DNA of 64,000 nucleotides from NCBI RefSeq assembly GCF_011057975.1, contig NZ_CP049109.1, positions 1,581,001 to 1,645,000 of the forward strand, written 5' to 3'. Position 1 is the stretch's first letter; each line of letters begins with the position of its first letter. The stretch is from Sphingosinithalassobacter tenebrarum. Lineage in GTDB: Bacteria; Pseudomonadota; Alphaproteobacteria; Sphingomonadales; Sphingomonadaceae. Of this stretch, positions 32,787 to 41,887 are shown piece by piece. The notes under the pieces were generated by a model. That model saw nothing but the letters and a program-made list of their open reading frames with translations. It was not told the origin of the DNA and ran no database searches. Position numbers and translations under genes: made by a program.

Positions 32787-33696
32787 GGAAGCCGACGCCC
32801 GGTTGCTGCCGGGTTTCGAGCGGCGCTTCGTCGATACCGGTACAGGCCCGGTTCGCACCCTAACAAAGGGGAACGGACCGCCGCTGCTGATGCTGCACGG
32901 TGATCCGCAGACCCATTTGTGCTGGCATCGTATCGCGCCGACGCTTGCAGAGCGCTTCACTGTCGTCCTCACCGATATTCGCGGGCGCGGAGAGACGCAC
33001 AAGCCGGGACGCGCGGCAGCGGGCAATCCCTATACCAAGCGCGAAATGGCGGACGAGCAGCTGGCGGTGATGCAGGCGCTGGGGCATGCGCGCTTCGCGC
33101 TGGTCGGCCATGACCGCGGCGCGCGCGTCGCGCAGCGCATGGCGCTCGATCATCCGCAGGCGGTCACGCGGCTGGCGGTGATGGACATCATTCCCTCGCT
33201 CGATTTCTATGCGGAGATCGACGCCCGAAGCGCCCAGGAATATTTCTACTTCTTCTTTCTCACGCAGCCCCATCCGGTTCCCGAGAGGCTGATCGCCGGC
33301 GATCCCGAAGGTTTCATGCGCGGTATCCTGGAGGGGCTTTCCGATGCGCCTGTCGGCTATGACGAACTGGCGATGCGCGCCTATCTGGCGGCGAACACCA
33401 CTGCCGAGGCGATAGGCGCGATGTGCGAGTGTTTTCGCACCGGCTATCATATCGATACGGCGCATGAGGCGCTCGACCGTGAGGCGGGGCGGAAAACAGT
33501 CTGCCCCACGCTGGTCACCTGGGGGACGGATGGCGTGGTCGGCCGGCTTTTCGATGTGCGCCGAATTTGGGAGCGCTGGTGCGACCGACCGCAGTTCGCG
33601 CCGGTCGACAGTGGTCATTTCATTCCCGAAGAGGCGCCGGAGGCGGCGCTGGCGCTGTTGCAGCCGTTCCTGGCCGGATCCGGCGACATCGCCTAG
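32773..33696 (+). CDS. Alpha/beta hydrolase related to haloacetate dehalogenase
   Basis: 307 residues. The fold is clear: oxyanion loop LMLHGDPQTHLCWHR, nucleophile elbow VGHDRGARVAQRMALDHP (Asp nucleophile with two arginines, as in fluoroacetate dehalogenase), and late His in VDSGHFIPEEAPE. In fluoroacetate dehalogenases the cap has a His-Trp pair just before a QP; here the equivalent stretch is EYFYFFFLTQP, so the halide-binding His and Trp appear replaced by Tyr and Phe. It may therefore act on another substrate, such as an epoxide or ester. It is translated with the ArsR gene. Confidence 0.82.
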   Translation: MNIFEEADARLLPGFERRFVDTGTGPVRTLTKGNGPPLLMLHGDPQTHLCWHRIAPTLAERFTVVLTDIRGRGETHKPGRAAAGNPYTKREMADEQLAVMQALGHARFALVGHDRGARVAQRMALDHPQAVTRLAVMDIIPSLDFYAEIDARSAQEYFYFFFLTQPHPVPERLIAGDPEGFMRGILEGLSDAPVGYDELAMRAYLAANTTAEAIGAMCECFRTGYHIDTAHEALDREAGRKTVCPTLVTWGTDGVVGRLFDVRRIWERWCDRPQFAPVDSGHFIPEEAPEAALALLQPFLAGSGDIA

Positions 33697-33821
33697 GCAA
33701 GACTGCTGTGGGTGCGGCTGGCATTTAGGGGCTGCTTAGGTAGAAACACCGTATGGACCCATCAGTCCAATTGCCCGAACGATGTCGAATTCTGTTTCCT
33801 CGACACATTGGGAGCCCTTGG

Positions 33822-34178
33822 ATGGCGAAGGGCGGGCTGTTCGTCCTGAATATCGGCGAAGCCGGGTTGCGCAGCATTCTGGCCGCACGCCTGTCGTTGA
33901 TCGGCAGAGACGTGATCAGCGTGTTCGACCTTGCCGATGCAGCGCTTTCCCGCCTGATGCGCGATCATCCGATATTGCTGCTTGACGATGCCACGCTCGA
34001 ACGTCTGCCCGAACGCGCGTTAGACCGTTTCGTCGCGGACGAACGCTGGCTGCATGTCGTTGTGGTGTCACGGCGTCTTCCCGATGACGCGGAAGATTGC
34101 GGGCGCCCCTGTTTCCTTCCCCGCGGCGAAGCGCCCGCGCGGCTGATCGCGCTTGCCGAGGCGTGGTTCACGGGTTAG
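33822..34178 (+). CDS. Small receiver-like protein lacking canonical switch residues
   Basis: 118 residues from ATG 33822, which has TTGGGAG upstream; an in-frame ATG at 33753 would add 23 residues with no such site. I do not recognise a named family. The layout resembles a receiver domain: a first strand GLFVLNIGEAG, a strand PILLLDDATLE at the usual phospho-Asp position, then HVVVVSRRLP and CFLPRGEAP, where a Lys-Pro would normally stand. The acidic pair on strand one is missing. It is convergent with the fixJ-like gene (16 bases between stops), so it may be a pseudo-receiver linked to that two-component system. Confidence 0.6.
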   Translation: MAKGGLFVLNIGEAGLRSILAARLSLIGRDVISVFDLADAALSRLMRDHPILLLDDATLERLPERALDRFVADERWLHVVVVSRRLPDDAEDCGRPCFLPRGEAPARLIALAEAWFTG

Positions 34179-34193
34179 CCGCGCGGAACCGCG

Positions 34194-34814
34194 TCAGACG
34201 GTTTCCTTGGGAAACAGCCCCGCGGCGAAAGCGATGCGCAACGCTTCGGAAAGACTGCGTACTTCCAGCTTTTCCATGAGATTGGCGCGATAGATTTCCA
34301 CCGTACGCGGGCTGATATCGAGATCATAGGCGATGATCTTGTTCGATCGCCCTTCAATCAGTCCCTTGAGCACATCGGTTTCGCGGGGTGACAATTTGTC
34401 GATCTTGGTCGTCGCCGATTGCACCCGGGCGGCCTCGGCGCTGTCCTGATCGAGCCTGGAAAAGGCGGCATCGACGATCGCCAGAAGCTCTTCGGCCTCA
34501 TATGGCTTCTCGATGAAGTCGAGCGCGCCTTCCTTCATTGCCTCGACGGCCAGCGTAACATTGCCCTGGCCGGTCAGGATCACTGCGGCGAACCGTACGT
34601 CCGATCCGATCCGACGCAGTACATCCAGCCCGCTCGATCCGGGCATGTGAAAGTCGAGCAGCGCCACGCCGGGCGCGAGTTCGGGCAGTTCCTCCAGAAA
34701 GGCGTCGCCGGTTCGGAAGCCCCGAATGACGAGGTCCGGCTGGACAGACAACAGCCCGTGCAGCGATGCGCGGACGGCATCGTCGTCGTCGACGATATAA
34801 ACGGTACGAGTCAT
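34194..34814 (-). CDS. FixJ family response regulator
   Basis: 206 residues. The N-terminal receiver has VDDDD at residues 8-12 and phospho-acceptor D54 in VALLDFHMPGSSGLDVL; the conserved Lys lies in FIEKPYEAEEL. The C-terminal LuxR-type helix-turn-helix is LSPRETDVLKGLIEGRSNKIIAYDLDISPRTVEIYRANLMEKL. It overlaps the sensor kinase by four bases and is certainly its partner. The target genes are not evident. Confidence 0.93.
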   Translation of the reverse strand: MTRTVYIVDDDDAVRASLHGLLSVQPDLVIRGFRTGDAFLEELPELAPGVALLDFHMPGSSGLDVLRRIGSDVRFAAVILTGQGNVTLAVEAMKEGALDFIEKPYEAEELLAIVDAAFSRLDQDSAEAARVQSATTKIDKLSPRETDVLKGLIEGRSNKIIAYDLDISPRTVEIYRANLMEKLEVRSLSEALRIAFAAGLFPKETV

Positions 34815-37498
34815 ACTTCCTCCACCTCTCCCACGGTCGGAAGCGTGAAGCGGAAAACCGCTCCCCCTTGCGCTCTGTTCTCGGCGCTTAATGTTCCCCC
34901 GTATGCTTCGATGATACGCTTACTGATCGAAAGTCCAATCCCCATTCCCGAACCATCCTTGGTAGAAGTGAATCGCGCATAAAGTTGTGTCAAGAGCGCA
35001 TCGGGGATGCCAGGCCCGTTATCGCAAACGCTTACTTCCACTTGATGTTCGCTGATTTTGCGGGCGGAAATTTCTATGGAACGACTAGAGTTTCGCGACG
35101 TACGAAGTGCTTCCATTGAATTGCGCAACAGATTGACGGCGACTTGCTGGATTTGAATTCGGTCGACAAATACCAGCCTGGCCGCCGGTTCGATATCGTA
35201 CTTCATCTGAATATCGAACTGGCCGGTGCCCAACAATACCAGCTCCGCCGCCTCGCGCAGTGTCGGTTCGAGCGGCTCGGCGCGCATCTCGACTTCGCCC
35301 TTGGCCAGAAATTCGCGCAGGCGCCGGATGATCTGGCCAGCGCGCTGCGTCTGTTCGGTGCCCATGCGTAGCAGTTCGCTGACGCGTTCGGTTTCCCCGC
35401 CATTTTCGATCAGCATGCGCGCGGCCGCCAGGAAATTGGCGCTGGCGCTCAACGGCTGATTGAGTTCATGGGCCAGATCGGCAGCGAGTTCGCTCATTGC
35501 GCTCTGCCGCGATACATGGGCGAGCTCGGCGTTAAGGTCGCTCATACGCTCTTCATTGGCGAGCTGATCGGTCAAATCGCGATAGAAGACCGTGAACAGT
35601 GTCTGATCGCCCAGGTTCGTGGCGCTTGTTCGCGCCTCCACCGGGATCAGGCGCCCGCCGGCGGTGCGCGCTGTGGTATTGATCGTCAGATCGACGAATG
35701 TCGGCGCGGCGCGGAGGAAGAACGGCTCCGATCCCGCGTCCTCATCGCCCCCGCGTGCCGCGGCGGGGATCAACATCGAGAGATGCTTGCCGAGCACTTC
35801 GTCGGCCTGATAGCCCCACAATGTCTCCGCCGCCGCGCTGTAGCGCAGGATCCGGCCATGTTCGTCGAACACGATCATCGGATCGGGCACTGTGTCGAAG
35901 ATCGACCGCAACTGCGCTTCGCTCGCGCGCAGTGCGGCTTCGCCTTCCTCGCGCTCGGTAACGTCGAGCACCACGCCCACCGCGCGTGTAAGCGTACCGT
36001 CGGCATCGAAATAGGCGCGCGCCGATCCTTCCACCGAACGCGGCTGTCCGTCGGGTGGCAGGAAGCGGTACCGATAGTTGAAGTGTTCCGCGCGGTCTTC
36101 CATCACCTGGCGCAGGGTTGTGAGTATCCGGTCGGAATCCTCGGGATGAACCAATGCGATCCAGCTTTCGAAATCCCTGATGCTGCCCGGTTCCAGGCCC
36201 AGCCGCGTTTCGGCTCCCGGTGACCATTCGATCGTTCCGGTCGAGATGTTGAAATCGACCACGCCCAGCTGATGCGCCGCAGTCGCCACCGCCAGCCGCT
36301 CCTCGCTGGCGCGCAGTGCATCGACAGCTTCTACCGTCCGGGAAACATCAAGCATCGAAAGCACGCGCAGTACTTCTCCGTTGCGGTTGGCGAAGCGGCT
36401 GACACGTTCGATCACCGAGACTTCGGTGCCGTCCTTGCGCACTTCGACAAGTTCCTGCGTGTCGGTTCCGACATATCGGGGCAGGCCGGGCGCCCAATGC
36501 TGTTGGCAGCGCGACTGGAGCAGCGCGTACTTGTTGCGGCCCAGTGCCTCTTTCGCCGTCCAGCCGTAGAATTGCTCGCACCCTTTCGGCCAGTGGCGAA
36601 TGGTGCCCTGTGAACTGACGATCGCGATCGATGCGTGATCGAGCGTCCGGTTCAGCTCGGCCATGCGTTCGTGATCGCGCCCGACGCGGCGCAGGGCCCA
36701 AATGGCGAAGGCGGCGATGATGACGATATTGCCGACCACCACCGCCAGTTCGCGCGCCGCGGGCGTCAGCAACTCGAGATTGCTGAGCATGATTTCCGCC
36801 AGCGACGGCAGCGTCGGCAGCATAAGCATCAGCGGCAGCAGCGATCGTGCGAGCCGCCAGCTCGGATCGGTTTCGGACTGGCCGTCCTTCCAGTTCAGTC
36901 GGATGTTCCAGACGACAATCGCCACCGAAACCGTGATCGCCGAAAGCGACCCGGGCAGCGAGCTTGCGAACAGCCCCTTCTGACCCAGCGCGTGCGAAGC
37001 GAAAAACGCCAAAGGGACGGCGACCACGGCGAGGCTGATCGCGGCGCTCGCCACGACGCCGGCTGTCTCGCTCTGTCTCCAGGTCGCCCGGCCCGAGGCA
37101 AAGGCCGCCATCGCCAGCAGGATGAAGGTCACGGCGGAATTCTCGCCCGGCATGATGTTCGGGTCCGAGGGGATTCCCGGAAGTGCCGCCAGGCCGATAG
37201 TGATCAGCGCGACGAGAGGGGGGACACTCCACAGCGCGTATGCTGCGCGTTTTCGGTCGGCGAACAGCGCGCTCATGCCGGCTGCGAGCGTGGCATAGCC
37301 CAGTGCGGTAAGCGGGCTGATCGGAAGTCGGTCGGCACCGAAGCCCCGCAGCCAGGGTAGCGGGAATATCCACCCCATCAACGCCGTGAAGCTGCATATA
37401 AATGCAAGCACGGCGAAAGAGTGTGCGGTAATCGTGGCGCCTTGCTCGGCAAGCGAAAACGATTTTTTTACTGTATTTCTATTCGATTCAATCGACAC
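34811..37498 (-). CDS. Multi-PAS membrane sensor histidine kinase (FixL-like)
   Basis: 895 residues from a GTG start. The N-terminal 280 residues have about eight membrane segments. Three PAS domains follow: IVSSQGTIRHWPKGCEQFYGWTAKEALG, then RLAVATAAHQLGVVDFNISTGTIEWSPGAE with a PAC end, then SIFDTVPDPMIVFDEHGRILRYSAAAETLWGYQADEVLG. The kinase core has AADLAHELNQPLSASANFL (phospho-His) and VCDNGPGIPDALL, with GMGIGLSISKRIIEAYGGTL. The third PAS aligns with the FixL heme domain but lacks the heme His (LIPAAARGGDEDAG), so oxygen sensing by heme is unlikely. It is translationally coupled to the response-regulator gene. Confidence 0.92.
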   Translation of the reverse strand: MSIESNRNTVKKSFSLAEQGATITAHSFAVLAFICSFTALMGWIFPLPWLRGFGADRLPISPLTALGYATLAAGMSALFADRKRAAYALWSVPPLVALITIGLAALPGIPSDPNIMPGENSAVTFILLAMAAFASGRATWRQSETAGVVASAAISLAVVAVPLAFFASHALGQKGLFASSLPGSLSAITVSVAIVVWNIRLNWKDGQSETDPSWRLARSLLPLMLMLPTLPSLAEIMLSNLELLTPAARELAVVVGNIVIIAAFAIWALRRVGRDHERMAELNRTLDHASIAIVSSQGTIRHWPKGCEQFYGWTAKEALGRNKYALLQSRCQQHWAPGLPRYVGTDTQELVEVRKDGTEVSVIERVSRFANRNGEVLRVLSMLDVSRTVEAVDALRASEERLAVATAAHQLGVVDFNISTGTIEWSPGAETRLGLEPGSIRDFESWIALVHPEDSDRILTTLRQVMEDRAEHFNYRYRFLPPDGQPRSVEGSARAYFDADGTLTRAVGVVLDVTEREEGEAALRASEAQLRSIFDTVPDPMIVFDEHGRILRYSAAAETLWGYQADEVLGKHLSMLIPAAARGGDEDAGSEPFFLRAAPTFVDLTINTTARTAGGRLIPVEARTSATNLGDQTLFTVFYRDLTDQLANEERMSDLNAELAHVSRQSAMSELAADLAHELNQPLSASANFLAAARMLIENGGETERVSELLRMGTEQTQRAGQIIRRLREFLAKGEVEMRAEPLEPTLREAAELVLLGTGQFDIQMKYDIEPAARLVFVDRIQIQQVAVNLLRNSMEALRTSRNSSRSIEISARKISEHQVEVSVCDNGPGIPDALLTQLYARFTSTKDGSGMGIGLSISKRIIEAYGGTLSAENRAQGGAVFRFTLPTVGEVEEV

Positions 37499-37680
37499 GC
37501 CCCTGGCCCCTGACCTTGGCCGATTGGTTCTAGCGGGAAAATATCATCGGTACAAAAGAAACCGTGCGCCGGGATGCCGGTGTTGTCGGCGGGGCCGGGT
37601 TTGGCTTGCCATTCGCGGCGTCCCGCGCGATCAATGGCGCAGGGGCTTCCCGCGCGGGGAGCGTGCGGGGAGATTGCATT

Positions 37681-39099
37681 TTGTTGCGAATGACGATCGC
37701 GATCGGTGCCGCGGCCACGCTGATGGCCTGCACACCGGATAGTGGCGGAACGCAGAGTGCCGGCAGCAGCGCCGCGACGCCGGGCAAGGGCGGGGAGAGT
37801 TACTCACGCGACCCCTATCCCTCGACCTATCATCGCTATCCGGGGGTGCCGACGCTGGTCACCAACGTCACGATCCTCGACGGCGAGGGCGGGCGTATCG
37901 AAAACGGGTCGATCCTGTTCCGCGACGGCGAAATCGCCGAAGTAGGCACCGATATTGCCGCCGGTCCGGGCGTGACCGTGATCGACGGCACGGGCAAATA
38001 TGTAACGCCAGGCATTATCGACGTGCACAGCCATCTCGGCGACTATCCGTCGCCGGGCATCGGTGCGTTGTCCGACGGCAATGAGGCGACCAGCCCGACC
38101 ACGCCCGAGGTATGGGCCGAACACAGCGTCTGGCCGCAGGACCCCGGCTTTTCGCGCGCGCTCGCAAATGGCGGGGTCACGACGCTGCAGATCCTGCCCG
38201 GATCGGCGAACCTGATGGGCGGCCGTTCGGTGACGATCAAGAATGTCTATGCCCGCACCGTGCAGGGGATGAAATTCCCCGACGCGCCCTATGGCCTCAA
38301 GATGGCATGCGGCGAAAATCCCAAGCGCGTCTACGGCAGCCGCGGCCGCATGCCTTCGACGCGGATGGGCAATATCGCCGTTGATCGCGAAACTTGGGCG
38401 CGCGCGCAGGAATATGATCGCAAATGGGATAAATATGAGGAGGAGGGCGGCGACAGTCCCCCCTCGCGCGACATCGCGATGGATACGCTGCGCGGCGTGC
38501 TCGATGGCGAGATCCTCGTTCACAATCACTGCTATCGCGCCGACGAAATGGCCATCGTCATGGATATGGCCAAGGAGTTCGGATATCACGTCTCCGCTTT
38601 CCACCACGCGGTGGAAGCGTACAAGATCGCCGATCTGCTGGAGGCGAACGACACCTGCGCCGCGGTCTGGGCGGACTGGTGGGGCTTCAAGATGGAAGCC
38701 TATGACGAGACCGACGCCAATCTCGCCATCCTTGAACATCAGGGCGCGTGCGGGCTGATCCATTCGGACGATGCCAACGGCATCCAGCGGCTCAATCAGG
38801 AAGTTGCCAAGGCGCGTGCCGCCGGGCTCCGTGCGGGAATCGCGATTTCGGAGGAACAGGCCTGGACCTGGGCGGCGATCAATCCCGCCCGCGTGCTCGG
38901 CATCGCCGACAAGACCGGCAGCCTCAGGCCCGGCAAGATGGCCGATATCGTGCTGTGGAACGGCAATCCGTTCAGCGTCTATACCCGGCCGCAAATGGTC
39001 TGGATCGACGGCGCGCTGATGTATGACATGAACGACCCGAGCCGACGCCCGGTGTCCGATTTCGAGCTCGGCCAGCCGGGCGGGGGGAGTTTCAATTGA
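37681..39099 (+). CDS. Lipoprotein amidohydrolase (metal-dependent)
   Basis: 472 residues from TTG 37681, eight bases after GGGGAG; TTG 37684 and ATG 37690 are alternatives, and a longer frame reaches back to 37564. The leader LLRMTIAIGAAATLMAC is a lipoprotein signal with the lipobox LMAC. The amidohydrolase barrel has VTNVTILDGEGGRIENGSILFRDGEIAEVG, the metal motif TPGIIDVHSHLGDYPS (HxH), HNHCYRADEM, FHHAVEAYKIA and a final LIHSDDANGI. Likely substrates are peptides, imidazolones or other cyclic amides; exact chemistry is unknown. It overlaps the second amidohydrolase by four bases. Confidence 0.87.
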   Translation: MLRMTIAIGAAATLMACTPDSGGTQSAGSSAATPGKGGESYSRDPYPSTYHRYPGVPTLVTNVTILDGEGGRIENGSILFRDGEIAEVGTDIAAGPGVTVIDGTGKYVTPGIIDVHSHLGDYPSPGIGALSDGNEATSPTTPEVWAEHSVWPQDPGFSRALANGGVTTLQILPGSANLMGGRSVTIKNVYARTVQGMKFPDAPYGLKMACGENPKRVYGSRGRMPSTRMGNIAVDRETWARAQEYDRKWDKYEEEGGDSPPSRDIAMDTLRGVLDGEILVHNHCYRADEMAIVMDMAKEFGYHVSAFHHAVEAYKIADLLEANDTCAAVWADWWGFKMEAYDETDANLAILEHQGACGLIHSDDANGIQRLNQEVAKARAAGLRAGIAISEEQAWTWAAINPARVLGIADKTGSLRPGKMADIVLWNGNPFSVYTRPQMVWIDGALMYDMNDPSRRPVSDFELGQPGGGSFN

Positions 39100-40406
39100 T
39101 CCGGCGTCTGCTCATTGCCGCGGCGGCCATCGCCGCCGCGCCGCTTGCTCCCGCTGCCGCGCAGGACGTGGCGATCACCAATGCAAAGCTCGTCATCGGC
39201 ACTGGTGACGGTCCGGTTGAGGGCGGCACTGTCGTCATTCGCGGCGGCCGCGTCATCGCGGCCGGGCAGGGCGTGGCCGTGCCCGCCGGAATGGATACCG
39301 TCGATGCCGGCGGCAAATGGGTGACGCCGGGCATCTTCGCCGGCTTCACCCGGCTCGGCATCGTCGAAATATCCGGCGTCGGCCAGACCAACGACACCGC
39401 GGCGGGCGATTCGCCTTTCCACGCCGCGATCGACGTCACGCCTGCAGTCAATCCGCGCACGTCCTCGCTCGCGCTCAACCGCGCCGAGGGACTTACCCGG
39501 GCGGTCGTCGCTCCCGATACGGGCAGCGCGATGTTCGCGGGGCAGGGCGCGATCATCGATCTCGGCGCGGACATGGATGCGGTCACTGTCCCGCGCGCCT
39601 TCCAGTTCATGGAATATGGCGAAGCCGGTTCGCGCGAGGCCGGGGGCAGCCGTCCCGCCGCCTATGCCTTTCTGCGCACGGCGCTGATGGAGGCCCAGGA
39701 TTATGCGCGCAGCCCGCGCAGCTTCGCCGATCGCGGGCCCGATGCCTTTCTCACCCGGCTCGATGCCGCCGCACTCGCGCCGGTTGTGCAGGGCAAGGTG
39801 CCGCTGATGGTGCATGTCGAGCGCGGGTCGGACATTCTGGTGATCCTGGGCCTGCGCGAGGAGTTTCCGCGCCTCAAGCTCGTGCTGGTCGGCGCGACCG
39901 AGGGCTGGACCGTCGCCTCGCAGATCGCGGCGGCGGGCGTGCCGGTGATCGCCAAGCCGCTGGCCGATTTGCCCGACAGCTTCGAAAGTCTCGCCGCGAC
40001 CCAATCGAATATCGGCCGCATGCTCGCGGCGGGCGTCACTGTCGCGATCGGCACGATCGGCAGCGATGAAAGCCATCAGGCGCGCTGGGTGAAGCAATAT
40101 GCCGGCAATCTCGTCGGTCTGGCACGCATTCCCGGCGCCAGCGGCCTCGAATGGGGGCAGGCCTTCGCCGCGATTACGTCCGGCCCCGCCGAAGCGCTCG
40201 GCATGGCCGGGCAGTTCGGGTCGCTGCGCCCCGGGCGGCATGGCGATGTCGTGATCTGGGACGGCGACCCGCTCGAAATCGGCACCAATGCCGTCGCGGT
40301 TTATATAGACGGTGTCGCCCAGCCGCTCGAAACCCGCCAGCAACTGCTGCGCGACCGCTATCTCAGCCCGCCCGACGATCAGCTTCCCAATGCCTATCGG
40401 CGGTGA
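39096..40406 (+). CDS. Amidohydrolase-fold protein with degraded metal site
   Basis: 436 residues from a TTG start in a TTGA overlap, with GGGGGGAG upstream. A Sec signal (LLIAAAAIAAAPLAPAAAQ) precedes an amidohydrolase-like domain (VAITNAKLVIGTGDGPVEGGTVVIRGGRVIAAG). At the place of the HxH motif the sequence reads WVTPGIFAGFTRLGIVE, so the first metal-binding histidines are gone; one late GSDESHQ remains. It may be a non-catalytic partner of the lipoprotein amidohydrolase encoded just upstream. No cysteine lipobox is present, so it would be soluble in the periplasm. Confidence 0.82.
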   Translation: MIRRLLIAAAAIAAAPLAPAAAQDVAITNAKLVIGTGDGPVEGGTVVIRGGRVIAAGQGVAVPAGMDTVDAGGKWVTPGIFAGFTRLGIVEISGVGQTNDTAAGDSPFHAAIDVTPAVNPRTSSLALNRAEGLTRAVVAPDTGSAMFAGQGAIIDLGADMDAVTVPRAFQFMEYGEAGSREAGGSRPAAYAFLRTALMEAQDYARSPRSFADRGPDAFLTRLDAAALAPVVQGKVPLMVHVERGSDILVILGLREEFPRLKLVLVGATEGWTVASQIAAAGVPVIAKPLADLPDSFESLAATQSNIGRMLAAGVTVAIGTIGSDESHQARWVKQYAGNLVGLARIPGASGLEWGQAFAAITSGPAEALGMAGQFGSLRPGRHGDVVIWDGDPLEIGTNAVAVYIDGVAQPLETRQQLLRDRYLSPPDDQLPNAYRR

Positions 40407-40467
40407 GGAACCGCGAGGCGGCTGCTGCATTGCCGACAGAAGAGAACCGATTGCGAGGAGACTGGAA

Positions 40468-40830
40468 ATGAACCGCTTGATGATTGCCGCGACGGCGGCC
40501 GCTGCGCTGGCGCTCGGTGCTTGCGGTGAAACGCCGGAAACCAATGGTGCCGCTGCGGAAAACAGCGCTGCCAACGACAGCATGATGATCAACGGCGTTG
40601 CGACGAATGTGCAGAGCGTCGTGCTCGAAATGGGGGACGGTCAGCGCAATGTTGTGCTGTTCCGTGCGCTCGACGATGCCGGTGTGAATTGCCAGGGCGT
40701 GACCGAATCCGAACGGATCGAGGACAATAACGGCCAGCCGACCTGGCGCGCGACCTGCACCAACGGCACGATGCACCTTGTTTCGATCACTGCCGACGGC
40801 ACCGCGCATACGGTCAGCCGCAACGACTGA
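40468..40830 (+). CDS. Small secreted lipoprotein of unknown function
   Basis: 120 residues from ATG 40468 with GAGGAG upstream. The signal ends in the lipobox ALGAC (MNRLMIAATAAAALALGAC), so the mature protein would be lipid-modified. The rest is polar, Thr/Asn-rich and has two further Cys (GVNCQGV, ATCTNG), which could form a disulfide. No domain is recognised. It follows the amidohydrolase pair by about 60 bases. Confidence 0.75.
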   Translation: MNRLMIAATAAAALALGACGETPETNGAAAENSAANDSMMINGVATNVQSVVLEMGDGQRNVVLFRALDDAGVNCQGVTESERIEDNNGQPTWRATCTNGTMHLVSITADGTAHTVSRND

Positions 40831-40874
40831 TCCGCCGATATCGCGGACAGCGAAATTGGGCTAAGCGCTCGCGC

Positions 40875-41423
40875 ATGGAGCTCTGGCCTGATTCCGAACC
40901 CGCGACGCGCCGCGAAAGCCTGGCGGGCCGCGTAGGCGTTTGGCTGCGGGCGCGTTGGGCGGCGTTGCGGCCCGCTTCGTCCGCCACGGCGGGTGCCGGT
41001 GCACGAGGGGCCACCACGGCGCTTCTGCTGTTCGCCATCGGACCGGTTCTGTTCCTGTGCAGCACGCTGCTGCTGACCGCCTGGATCGACGCCCGCAATG
41101 CGGCTCTGCGCAAGCAACTAGCACCGCGGATCGCCGCGGAGCGGCAGGAGCGTGCAATTCGCCACGCGGTGCAGCGGCTGACCAGCAACGCCTCACCCGG
41201 GACCGTGATTGAAGCGGTTGCCAAGGGCTTGCCCGACGACGCGTTTGTCGCAGGTATGGAGCGCAGTCCCGACGGCATCGTGTTCATCAGGATCGAAGGC
41301 CCCGACCCTGAACGGACCATTGCAGCGTTGCATGACGAGCCGATGCTTGCCGGGCTGCGCGCCACCGACCAGCGACCGGGCCATCGGGGGATGGTGGTCT
41401 TCGTGGCGGGACGGCCGGAATGA
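40875..41423 (+). CDS. PilN/GspL-like inner-membrane protein of the type II secretion locus
   Basis: 182 residues. A cytoplasmic, Arg/Ala-rich start is followed by one membrane helix (ATTALLLFAIGPVLFLCSTLLLTAWI) and a short coiled coil (ARNAALRKQLAPRIAAERQERAI), then a periplasmic ferredoxin-like segment (RSPDGIVFIRIEGPDPERTIAAL). This matches the layout of PilN or the C-terminal part of GspL. It is the first of three overlapping genes that end face to face with gspD. A full-length GspL is encoded 5 kb away, so this may be a second platform set. The name is inferred from topology. Confidence 0.55.
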   Translation: MELWPDSEPATRRESLAGRVGVWLRARWAALRPASSATAGAGARGATTALLLFAIGPVLFLCSTLLLTAWIDARNAALRKQLAPRIAAERQERAIRHAVQRLTSNASPGTVIEAVAKGLPDDAFVAGMERSPDGIVFIRIEGPDPERTIAALHDEPMLAGLRATDQRPGHRGMVVFVAGRPE

Positions 41424-41887
41424 CGGCGCGTCCGATATGGCTGTGGGCAGCTGGCGGATTGCTCGCTGCACTGGTGATATTGCCGGTGCTTCCCAGGGCA
41501 CTGGAAGGTCTTGCCGCTGCCCGCACCGAGCATGCGCGCCTAGCCGCGATCGCCGAACGCCCGCCGATCGAGACGGGAGCGCTGGTCGCCGAACAATGGC
41601 GCGCCGGGCAAGCTGACGGCCTGGCCGCCACGCGGGCGCTGGCGCATCGCATCCGCACGCGCGCTGCCGCGGCGGGCCTGCTGGTCGAACAGATCGAAGC
41701 GCGCCGCGCTCCCGAAGGCTTGGCGGCCGTGGCGCTGCGCGTATCGGGATCGGAGAAATCAGTGATCGCCTTTGCCGACCGGCTCGATCGCGAGCCGCCG
41801 ATCGTGCGTTTCGATCAATGGAACATCTCGGCGCAGGGCGATGGCGTGGTGCGGATGGGCGCGATTGCAGTGATGGTTTGGCAATGA
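41420..41887 (+). CDS. GspM/PilO-like protein (GspMb type)
   Basis: 155 residues: a membrane helix (WLWAAGGLLAALVILPVLPRAL), a coiled segment (AARTEHARLAAIAERPP) and a ferredoxin-like C-terminal domain (GLAAVALRVSGSEKSVIAFADRLDREPPIVRFDQWNI). That is the GspMb (PF10741-type) layout. It overlaps the preceding and following genes by four bases. A classical GspM is encoded at 47693-48187. Confidence 0.62.
   Translation: MTARPIWLWAAGGLLAALVILPVLPRALEGLAAARTEHARLAAIAERPPIETGALVAEQWRAGQADGLAATRALAHRIRTRAAAAGLLVEQIEARRAPEGLAAVALRVSGSEKSVIAFADRLDREPPIVRFDQWNISAQGDGVVRMGAIAVMVWQ

Noticed and set aside
34811..37498. Oxygen-sensing FixL
   Set aside because: The PAS domain that aligns with the FixL heme domain lacks the heme-ligating histidine, and no nitrogen-fixation or microaerobic genes are near.
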